DNA from: an uncultured Clostridia bacterium
GTDB taxonomy: Bacteria; Bacillota; Clostridia; Oscillospirales; Acutalibacteraceae
Direction of reading: 5' to 3'
NCBI GenBank assembly: GCA_944382025.1
Contig: CALWMQ010000143.1
Coordinates: 1-7,024 of the forward strand
Length of the DNA: 7,024 nt
Part shown: in pieces, positions 1 through 6,142 of the stretch
How positions within the stretch are numbered: position 1 is the first letter of the stretch
Layout: each line of letters begins with the position of its first letter
Notes under the pieces: model-generated
Told to the model about the DNA's origin: nothing
Database searches by the model: none
What the model saw: only the letters and a program-made list of their open reading frames with translations
Program-made: the position numbers and the translations under genes

Positions 1-1024
1 CTGTAGGAACGATTTCCGCCCGTCCTTTCACACCTCCGGCCTGGCTGAGGGCCTCCACAGTGGTTTGGAAGGGGAGGCCCAGAGTTAAGGCACAGGAGGC
101 CGCGCCTAAAGCGTTGTATACCGAAAAACGTCCGGGAGTGGCCAGCCGTACCCGGCCTATCACGCCGGTACCCACCAGTTCGAAATCCACCCCGTCAGGC
201 CGCTGACGGATATTCCGGGCGGTATAGTCCGCATTATCGTCGCCTACTGAATAGGTCACCACCCGGCATTCCAGCCCTTCCCGCATTTTAGGGAACCAGG
301 GATCGTCCCGATTGAGTATAGCGGTATCGCACAGAGAAAACAAGCGTTTTTTGGCGCAGAGATAATTTTCCATTGTGCCGTGATAGTCTAAATGGTCCTG
401 GGTCAGGTTGGTAAAGACCGCGGCTTCGAACCAGCAGCCTTCCACCCGGTCCTGGCTAAGGGCATGGGAGGAAACCTCCATCACCGCATGAGAGCACCCT
501 TCCGCCACCATCAGGGAGAGCATGCTCTGGAGGTCATAGGGATCGGGGGTGGTATGGCCGGCGGCTAGGACCCGTTCACCAATCATATTCTGATTGGTAC
601 CAATCAGCCCTACCTTGTGCCCGCTGCTCTCCAGAATGGCCTTGAGCAGATAGGTAGTGGTGGTTTTCCCGTTTGTCCCGGTGATCCCGATCATATGGAG
701 CTTTTTGGCCGGGTTGCCGAACCAATTAGCGCACATCCTGGCCCAGGCTTTCCGGCCGGAGGACACCAGCACCTGATTGGGAAGTCCCAGATCCCGCTCC
801 GCCACCACTACAGCGGCACCGTTTTCTACCGCCTGCCCGGCATAGTTATGCCCATCCTGGGCGGTGCCGCTGATACACACAAAGGCATACCCCGGCTCTA
901 CCCGGCGGGAATCACAGCATATGCCGGTTATATCCGAATCCATAGTGAAAGAGGATTTTTCATCCAAAACCCCAGTCTTCATTTCCAGCATCCCGGCATT
1001 ATTCAATAATTGGCGCAGTTTCAT
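1..1024 (-). CDS. murE: UDP-N-acetylmuramyl-peptide synthetase MurE, 5' part (cut by window edge)
   Basis: MurE is the cytoplasmic ATP-dependent Mur ligase that adds the third residue (meso-diaminopimelate or lysine) to UDP-MurNAc-L-Ala-D-Glu. About 341 codons are present, out of roughly 490 usual for the family. Visible in order: the N-terminal UDP-binding domain with a CCDSRRVEPG stretch; the ATP-binding P-loop GTNGKTTTT at residues 116-124 (Lys120); HTTPDP from residue 157; EVSSH at 183-187; the DHLDYHGTMENY segment from 210; and Lys225 in AKKRLF, the position of the carbamylated lysine of the family. The sequence ends near GGVKGRAEIVPT, at the border to the C-terminal domain. The DNPR-type motif that separates DAP from Lys enzymes lies outside the window, so the amino acid substrate cannot be read here. 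I chose the ATG at 1024 because a GGGA lies 6 nt upstream; an in-frame ATG at 1036 sits almost on top of AAAGGA and is less likely. The gene follows the second PBP, as murE follows spoVD in Bacillus. Confidence 0.97.
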   Translation of the reverse strand, partial: MKLRQLLNNAGMLEMKTGVLDEKSSFTMDSDITGICCDSRRVEPGYAFVCISGTAQDGHNYAGQAVENGAAVVVAERDLGLPNQVLVSSGRKAWARMCANWFGNPAKKLHMIGITGTNGKTTTTYLLKAILESSGHKVGLIGTNQNMIGERVLAAGHTTPDPYDLQSMLSLMVAEGCSHAVMEVSSHALSQDRVEGCWFEAAVFTNLTQDHLDYHGTMENYLCAKKRLFSLCDTAILNRDDPWFPKMREGLECRVVTYSVGDDNADYTARNIRQRPDGVDFELVGTGVIGRVRLATPGRFSVYNALGAASCALTLGLPFQTTVEALSQAGGVKGRAEIVPT

Positions 1025-1051
1025 GGATATTCCCATTCCTTTCCCGTGCCG

Positions 1052-1071
1052 TGTCCCGGAGTCCCGGGACA
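1052..1071 (-). promoter_or_regulatory. Strong GC-rich hairpin in the murE leader
   Basis: A perfect 8-bp inverted repeat (arms TGTCCCGG and CCGGGACA, 4-nt loop) lies 27 nt upstream of the murE start on the transcribed strand. No T-run follows it, so it is not an intrinsic terminator. Its position just before the ribosome binding site suggests an mRNA structure that could influence translation or processing of the murE part of the transcript; that role is inferred. Confidence 0.4.
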
Positions 1072-1124
1072 TAAGCACTCCCAAAGTTTCAGGGGGGCTT
1101 AAACCTTTCCCAGCCCGCCCCAAT

Positions 1125-1149
1125 GCCTTCCCCGCGCGGTAAGGAAGGC
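1125..1149. repeat. Inverted repeat between the second PBP gene and murE
   Basis: Perfect 7-bp arms GCCTTCC (1125-1131) and GGAAGGC (1143-1149) enclose an 11-nt loop that itself contains the palindrome CCGCGCGG. It lies 36 nt downstream of the PBP stop codon. No T-tract follows on either strand, so it does not look like a standard intrinsic terminator; it could act as a 3'-end RNA stabiliser or be chance in GC-rich DNA. Confidence 0.3.
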
Positions 1150-1185
1150 GATATCATACGGCAGCCCGGTACCCATTCGGTCCTT

Positions 1186-3417
1186 TTATTCCACCGTATC
1201 CTGATAAATGACCTGGATTTCCAATACAGTACCCAACGGAACCTCACTGCCAGCCTCCAGGGACTGACCTGTAACCACCGCCTGGCCGTCCTGATCGCCC
1301 AGCCCCTGAATGGATAGGTTCAACCCAGCCTCCGCCGTCAGGGTATTGGCTTCCAGCAGGGTTTTCCTGCTCAGATCCGGAACCACGGCAGTGGCGCTCT
1401 CGCTTTGCGCGTCGGTGTAAAGCACTACAGTACCGTTTTTAGGGATGATTTCCCCTGCCGCCGGCACCTGGCCGATTACCTGGGTGCCGCTGCCTACCAG
1501 CTTTGCCTTCAGCTCCGATTCCCGGATTTTGGTTTGGGCGGCGGCCACTGACAGGCCGTTCACGTTGGGGGCGGTGCGGGCCATATCCGCGATCTCTTCC
1601 TCGCTGTACCGGGGTTCTATGCCCAGATAGGGAAGAACCTCCGACAGGATCTTCTGCGCCACCGGCGCAGCCAGCTGACCGCCGTACCGGACAGCGGTTT
1701 GGGGCTCGTCAATCAGTACCAATACTGCTACCTGTGGATCATCGGCGGGGGCGAAACCTCCGAAGGAGGCGACCACATCCTTTCTGGCGCCTGCCGCCAC
1801 CGCCTTATCGGTCTTTTCAGAGGTACCGGTCTTGCCCGCCACATGGTAGCCAGGAACATAAGCGTTTTTGGCTCCCAGCAGCACAACCCCTTCCAGCATA
1901 GCGCATATCCGGCTGGCTGTATCTTCCGAAATCACCCGGCGGCGGACGGTCGGCTGGATATCCTCCACGCTGCCGTCAGGATTCAGGATCTGTTTCACCA
2001 CATAGGGCTGCATCAGTTCTCCCCCATTGGCCACCGCCGCCAGGCCGGTGATCATCTGGATAGGGGTCACCTTGAAGGTCTGGCCGATAGAGGACGTAGC
2101 CACATCCACCGGCGTAATGGCATCCGCTGTATGGTACAGGGTAGGGGTAACCCGAGCCTCCCCCAGCATATCGATACCGGTAACCTCCTCGAAGCCGAAG
2201 GCTTGGTGATATTGGCAGAACAGCTCTCCGCCGATCATACCGCCCAGGGTCATAAAGGCCGGGTTGCAGGAATGGGCGATAGCTTCCGCAAAGGTTTGAT
2301 CCCCATGACTGCGGGGATAAACATGGCATTTCATGGGCTTGACCCCGGGCATGGTATAGGTACCACCACAGAAAAAATGGGTGGTTTCGTTCACCTTGCC
2401 CTCCTCCACGCCCATGGAAGCGGTAAAAACCTTGAACACCGAACCAGGCTCATAAAACTCCGAAATAGGCTTGTTTTTCCACTGCTTCTGCAGTGCCTCC
2501 AGGTAAGCGGTGCTTTTGTCATCCCCGGACAGCAAGGCGATCTGGGCCGCCAGGTCAGGGTTAGCGATCTCCCGGGGATTGTTAAGATCATAATCCCCTT
2601 TGGTGGCCATGGCCAGGATCGCGCCGGTATCCACATCCATGACGATGGCGGCGCCCCGGTTGGCGGCGCCGGTCTCCCGAGCCGCCACCTCAAGGTACTT
2701 TTCGGTGATGCGCTGGATGGTCTCATCGATGGTCAGTACCAGGGAACTGCCTTCCTCCGCCTCGATGGTGGTTTCATACCTCAGGTCGTTGGGCAGGGCA
2801 TCGCCCCATCCGTTTTTCGCGGTGACTACCCGGCCGGCTTTGCCTGCCAGGACACTGTCGTATTTGGCTTCCAGCCCCTCCAGACCGTAATTGTCCGTGC
2901 CGGTGAAGCCCAGCACACAGGACAGCACGCTCCCCAGAGGGTATTCCCGTTTGTAATCCTGAATCACCCGGAAAATCCCGGTAAACTGATGTTCCCGGAC
3001 CCAGTCGATAAAGGTATCGCAAAGGGCGTGGTCAATTTTGGATTTGATCACCTCGTATTGAGAATAAGTTTTCCCCGTCTTTTTATACAGGGTTTCCCGA
3101 TCCACCTCCAGGAGTGCCGACAGTTCATCGGCAATCAGGACCCGGGTAGCCTCAGCGGGAATCTCTCCCGGGGACATGATAATGGTGGCGACCTCCGTAG
3201 TCTGGGCCAGCACCGTTCCGCCCCGGTCGTAGATGAGCCCCCGTTTCGGGGAAATGACGCTGTTGGATAATTGCTGTTCCTGAGCTCTCTCCTGCCAGAT
3301 CTGGTATTCTGAAATCTGCAGCACCGCCAGCTTGCCGCCTACCGCCGTAAAGCACAGGCATCCAATGGTCAGAATGAGCAGAGTCCGGCGCCACATCTGC
3401 CGGGAGGGGGCTTTCAT
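1186..3417 (-). CDS. spoVD: Class B penicillin-binding protein, SpoVD-position paralog, two PASTA domains
   Basis: A bitopic D,D-transpeptidase that cross-links peptidoglycan outside the membrane. From the chosen start it has 743 residues: short basic tail (RQMWRR), one membrane segment at about 13-33, an N-terminal dimerisation/pedestal domain with RGLIYDRGGTVLA, then the transpeptidase domain. The catalytic motifs are complete: SVFK (Ser326, Lys329), SCN (383-385) and KTGT (529-532). Two PASTA domains follow, at roughly 615-669 and 676-739. Cys364 and Cys384 match in spacing the redox-active cysteine pair of B. subtilis SpoVD; Cys350 is a third nearby cysteine. I chose the ATG at 3417 because AGGA lies 7 nt upstream (3425-3428). 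The frame stays open to an ATG at 3450 and a GTG at 3471, both with poorer spacing, so up to 18 more N-terminal residues are possible. Its place directly before murE is that of spoVD, the cortex-synthesis PBP of sporulation. The close similarity to the upstream PBP means a sporulation-specific role is inferred, not shown. Confidence 0.93.
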   Translation of the reverse strand: MKAPSRQMWRRTLLILTIGCLCFTAVGGKLAVLQISEYQIWQERAQEQQLSNSVISPKRGLIYDRGGTVLAQTTEVATIIMSPGEIPAEATRVLIADELSALLEVDRETLYKKTGKTYSQYEVIKSKIDHALCDTFIDWVREHQFTGIFRVIQDYKREYPLGSVLSCVLGFTGTDNYGLEGLEAKYDSVLAGKAGRVVTAKNGWGDALPNDLRYETTIEAEEGSSLVLTIDETIQRITEKYLEVAARETGAANRGAAIVMDVDTGAILAMATKGDYDLNNPREIANPDLAAQIALLSGDDKSTAYLEALQKQWKNKPISEFYEPGSVFKVFTASMGVEEGKVNETTHFFCGGTYTMPGVKPMKCHVYPRSHGDQTFAEAIAHSCNPAFMTLGGMIGGELFCQYHQAFGFEEVTGIDMLGEARVTPTLYHTADAITPVDVATSSIGQTFKVTPIQMITGLAAVANGGELMQPYVVKQILNPDGSVEDIQPTVRRRVISEDTASRICAMLEGVVLLGAKNAYVPGYHVAGKTGTSEKTDKAVAAGARKDVVASFGGFAPADDPQVAVLVLIDEPQTAVRYGGQLAAPVAQKILSEVLPYLGIEPRYSEEEIADMARTAPNVNGLSVAAAQTKIRESELKAKLVGSGTQVIGQVPAAGEIIPKNGTVVLYTDAQSESATAVVPDLSRKTLLEANTLTAEAGLNLSIQGLGDQDGQAVVTGQSLEAGSEVPLGTVLEIQVIYQDTVE

Positions 3418-3424
3418 TGACACG

Positions 3425-3428
3425 TCCT
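3425..3428 (-). promoter_or_regulatory. Ribosome binding site deciding the start of the second PBP
   Basis: AGGA on the minus strand lies 7 nt before the ATG at 3417. The upstream in-frame candidates are weaker: ATG 3450 has AAAGG 13 nt away, ATG 3462 has AAAGG only 1 nt away, and GTG 3471 has no convincing site. Confidence 0.45.
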
Positions 3429-3560
3429 GTTGATGAAAGATTTTTTTCATAACAAGACCCATGCCTTTCACCGGGCCAGTCTTGGGGGCGAGGAAACTCC
3501 ATCACGGCCGGCATGATACACGGCGCCATGGCCGGAGCCTGTCAGGGCTTCCGGGCCTTG

Positions 3561-3575
3561 GGCGGCACAGCCGCC
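3561..3575. repeat. Short perfect hairpin in the gap between the two PBP genes
   Basis: GGCGGC (3561-3566) and GCCGCC (3570-3575) are perfect 6-bp arms around a 3-nt loop. The transcribed strand continues with CAAGGCCC and no T-run, so this is not an intrinsic terminator. It lies in the middle of the long leader of the second PBP. Confidence 0.3.
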
Positions 3576-3591
3576 ATCCGTTTTGGAGGAC

Positions 3592-3609
3592 CCCGTCCTG
3601 TCCAACGGG
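3592..3609. repeat. CCCGT/ACGGG inverted repeat in the leader of the second PBP
   Basis: Arms CCCGT (3592-3596) and ACGGG (3605-3609) surround an 8-nt loop. With one mismatch and one bulge the pairing can be extended outward to GGACC/GGTCC-like ends. It resembles the TCCC/GGGA-armed hairpins in the two other long leaders of this operon. Modest arm length in GC-rich DNA keeps confidence low. Confidence 0.25.
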
Positions 3610-3635
3610 ACCCGGCTATATTTGGAAAGGCGGGC

Positions 3636-3653
3636 AACCGGTTATATCCGGTT
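3636..3653. repeat. AACCGG/CCGGTT inverted repeat at the stop codon of the first PBP
   Basis: Perfect 6-bp arms (3636-3641 and 3648-3653) with an AT-rich 6-nt loop overlap the TAA stop codon at 3652-3654. The transcribed strand then reads GCCCGCC, with no T-tract, so read-through into the next PBP is expected. Confidence 0.3.
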
Positions 3654-5952
3654 ACCGCACCGTATCCTCGTAAATGAATTCCACGGTTACCACCGTGCCT
3701 TTAGGGACCTTTTGCCCAGCGCCTATCGACTGCTTGATGGATTTGGGATCCCCGCCGCCGGCGGCGATACCGGACAGCTGGATATTCAGGCCCGAGGAAG
3801 AAGCCAGCTGGCTGACCTGGGACACGGTCTTATTTTTAAAATCCGGAACCGTTGTGGTCACCAGTTCGCTGTCATCCGTATAAAGCCATACGGTACCGTC
3901 CTTAGGAATGGAGGTTGCCGCTTCCGGCACCTGTTTAATGACGGTCGCGCCGTTCCCGACCACCTGGCTTTTCAGGGAACTGCTTTTCAGGGTGCTCTGG
4001 GCGGTGGCCACGGTTTTATCGATCACCCGGGGTACCGTCTTGTTGAGTTCGGCCAGTTCCTTCTCTGTGTATTGGGGCTCGATCCCCAGGTAAGGGAGCA
4101 CATCCTCCAGGATCTTCTTGGCCACAGGGGCAGCCACGCCGCCTCCGGATTTCAGGGTTTGCGGCTCATCGATCATGACAAGCACCGCTACCCGGGGATC
4201 ATCTGCCGGGGCGTAGCCGCCGAAGGAAGCGATTACCTCAATGACGTTTTCTTCCTCGTCCTCCTCGGCCCTGGTTTCGGTTTTTTCCGAGGTACCGGTT
4301 TTCCCCGCCACCCGGTAGCCCGCCACATAGGCATTTTTAATAGCACCGCTGCTGACCGCATTCTCCAGCATGGCCGACATCCGTTCCGAGGTGTCGTTGG
4401 AAATAACCTGTCGTTTGATCACCGGCTCTGTGTTGGAAACCACATTGCCGTTGCTGTCCAGAACCTGTTGTACCACATAGGGCTGCATCAGATAGCCGCC
4501 GTTGGCGATAGCCGACAGGGCGGTGATCATCTGGAGAGGGGTAACCTTGAAGGTCTGACCGATGGACGAGGTGGCCAGATCTACAGGCTTGATGGCGTCT
4601 TCCTGATGGTACAGGCTGCTGGTAACCAGGGGTTCGCCCAGCATATCCACACCGGTGCGCTCCGTGAATCCGAAACCGGTGTAGTATTTAAAGAACCGGT
4701 GGGCGCCAATTTCCACATTGAGGCCCATGAATACCGGGTTGCAGGAGTTGGCAATAGCCTGAACAAAATTCTCCGCCCCATGGTTTCTGGGATATACGTG
4801 GCATTTCATAGGATCCACACCCGGTATGCCGTCGTAATAGCCCTTGCAGACAAACTGTGACTCCTCAGAAACCAATCCTTCCTCCAATCCGATAGCGGCG
4901 GTGATAGTTTTAAATACCGACCCGGGCTCATAGAAATCACTCACCGCCTTGTTGCGGTACTGTTCATTACGGGCCTGGATAATCGCCTGGGACTTCTCAT
5001 CACCGGATAAAAGGGCGATCTGTGCCGCCACATCAGGGTCAGCTATGGTTAGGTAATCGTTAGGGTTATAATCGCTTTTGGTGGCCATAGCCAGGATAGC
5101 GCCTGTCTGTACATCCATGACGATAGCGCAGCCCCGGTTAGTGGCGCCATATTCCTTAACCGCCTCTGCCAGATATTTTTCGGTTACCTGCTGGATATAC
5201 TGATCCACTGTCAGCACCAGGCTGTAACCATCTTCAGCATCCACCGTGTTCTCATAGGGCAATTTGCTTGGGAGCTCATCGCCCCGCGCGTTGAGGGCGG
5301 TAACCAGACGCCCCGGCGTTCCGGACAGCAGATCGTCGTACTTAACCTCCAGCCCTTCCAGAGCCTGGTTATCACTGCCTACAAATCCCAGCACGCTGGA
5401 CAAAAGGTTATCCATGGGATATTCCCGCTTGTAGTCGGTGATAATTCGGAACACGCCGGTCAGTTCTTTCTCACTGACCCATTCGATAAAGGAATCCCCT
5501 ACCGATTTGTCCACCTTGGCCTTGACCACCTTGTACTGTGAATCGCTGTCACAGGCCTGCTCATACAGGGTATCCCGATCCACATCCAGCATCGCCGACA
5601 GTTCATCGGCAATCAGGATCCGGGTAGCATCGTCTTCGATATTTTTGGGGGACATGACGATGGTACAGACCTCCCGGGTCTGCGCAAGAATGTTCATGTT
5701 AGCGTCGTAGATCTGCCCCCGGTTGGGAGAAATCTCAATGTCGCTGAGCTGCTGGGCTACTGCCCGTTTCTGCCATTCATCGGTGTCCAGCACCTGCATG
5801 ATAAACAGCTGGGAAATGATGGCGGAAAGGCCGAAGCCTACCAGTCCCACAAAGGCGATAATAGCCCGGCGGCGCATCTGGCGGGTCATGGTTTTGGTAG
5901 TCGTTTCCGGCTTTTTGATTTCCGTTTTACTGATCTTTGTCTCTTTAGCCAC
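3652..5952 (-). CDS. pbpB: Class B penicillin-binding protein (FtsI/PbpB position), two PASTA domains
   Basis: A 766-residue bitopic D,D-transpeptidase, by position the septal PBP that works with FtsL. In order: a cytoplasmic tail of about 28 residues rich in Lys/Thr and ending RQMRRR, one membrane segment at about 30-52, the pedestal domain starting near RGQIYDANMNILA (78-90), the transpeptidase domain, and two PASTA domains at about 639-692 and 700-761. The catalytic motifs are SVFK (Ser345, Lys348), SCN (403-405) and KTGT (551-554). Cys369, Cys384 and Cys404 are conserved with the downstream paralog; the last two match the SpoVD redox pair in spacing. An acidic run (residues 563-568, EEDEEE) follows KTGT and is absent from the paralog. 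The start is a GTG with GAGAGG 8 nt upstream. The downstream PBP is alignable almost end to end and well over half identical in the transpeptidase core by eye. Which of the two is the essential division enzyme rests on position only. Confidence 0.95.
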   Translation of the reverse strand: MAKETKISKTEIKKPETTTKTMTRQMRRRAIIAFVGLVGFGLSAIISQLFIMQVLDTDEWQKRAVAQQLSDIEISPNRGQIYDANMNILAQTREVCTIVMSPKNIEDDATRILIADELSAMLDVDRDTLYEQACDSDSQYKVVKAKVDKSVGDSFIEWVSEKELTGVFRIITDYKREYPMDNLLSSVLGFVGSDNQALEGLEVKYDDLLSGTPGRLVTALNARGDELPSKLPYENTVDAEDGYSLVLTVDQYIQQVTEKYLAEAVKEYGATNRGCAIVMDVQTGAILAMATKSDYNPNDYLTIADPDVAAQIALLSGDEKSQAIIQARNEQYRNKAVSDFYEPGSVFKTITAAIGLEEGLVSEESQFVCKGYYDGIPGVDPMKCHVYPRNHGAENFVQAIANSCNPVFMGLNVEIGAHRFFKYYTGFGFTERTGVDMLGEPLVTSSLYHQEDAIKPVDLATSSIGQTFKVTPLQMITALSAIANGGYLMQPYVVQQVLDSNGNVVSNTEPVIKRQVISNDTSERMSAMLENAVSSGAIKNAYVAGYRVAGKTGTSEKTETRAEEDEEENVIEVIASFGGYAPADDPRVAVLVMIDEPQTLKSGGGVAAPVAKKILEDVLPYLGIEPQYTEKELAELNKTVPRVIDKTVATAQSTLKSSSLKSQVVGNGATVIKQVPEAATSIPKDGTVWLYTDDSELVTTTVPDFKNKTVSQVSQLASSSGLNIQLSGIAAGGGDPKSIKQSIGAGQKVPKGTVVTVEFIYEDTVR

Positions 5953-5960
5953 GTTTGATA

Positions 5961-5966
5961 CCTCTC
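5961..5966 (-). promoter_or_regulatory. Ribosome binding site for the GTG start of the first PBP
   Basis: GAGAGG on the minus strand ends 8 nt before the GTG at 5952, a good distance, and supports the unusual GTG start over the next in-frame Met at residue 22. Confidence 0.6.
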
Positions 5967-6000
5967 AGGGACTGTCGAATTCCGGCGAATTCCCCGGATA

Positions 6001-6034
6001 AGAAAAGGAGAGTCAAGACGCCGTCCCAACTCTC
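6001..6034 (-). terminator. Possible weak terminator/attenuator between ftsL and the first PBP
   Basis: On the transcribed strand, GAGAGT (6034-6029) pairs perfectly with ACTCTC (6013-6008) across a 15-nt loop in which GAC and GTC can add three more pairs. CTTTTCT follows directly. The shape is that of an intrinsic terminator, but the stem is short and the T-run is interrupted by C. It sits inside the operon, 50-80 nt before the PBP start, so if real it would attenuate rather than end transcription. Confidence 0.3.
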
Positions 6035-6142
6035 AAATTCCCTATCCGTCCCGTCCGGGATACGATGTCCCCACTTCATAACTATGTCTGTTTCCGTCAA
6101 GTATTCCTGAACCTACGGGAATGCCGCAAAAACCCGCCGGGA

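Noticed and set aside
617..1009. 130-codon plus-strand frame over murE
   Set aside because: The minus strand here encodes clear MurE motifs (GTNGKTTTT and the N-terminal domain); the plus frame is a shadow.
1699..3270. 523-codon open frame on the plus strand, antisense to the second PBP
   Set aside because: It lies wholly inside a gene with complete catalytic motifs, its product is His/Gly/Arg-rich with no recognisable domain, and it follows from the codon use of the sense gene.
3152..3529. 125-codon minus-strand frame overlapping the start of the second PBP
   Set aside because: Out of frame with the PBP over its conserved N-terminal part, weak ribosome binding site, no recognisable domain.
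3472..3651. Possible sporulation (sigma-E type) promoter for the spoVD-position gene
   Set aside because: No convincing CATACA-like -10 element with a matching -35 was found in the gap; if a sporulation promoter exists I cannot see it.
3583..4860. 425-codon open frame on the plus strand, antisense to the first PBP and resembling the 1699-3270 frame in places
   Set aside because: The resemblance (for example HIGLHQ segments) is what two homologous sense genes give when read backwards in the same frame; no independent coding evidence.
5977..5993. Direct repeat of GAATTCC (5977-5983 and 5987-5993)
   Set aside because: Only two 7-nt copies, with no further unit and no link to a known element; likely chance.
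5990..6110. TTGACT and TTGACG hexamers on the minus strand as -35 boxes of an internal promoter for the first PBP
   Set aside because: Neither has a TATAAT-like hexamer at 16-18 nt; the closest AT-rich hexamers are at wrong spacing.
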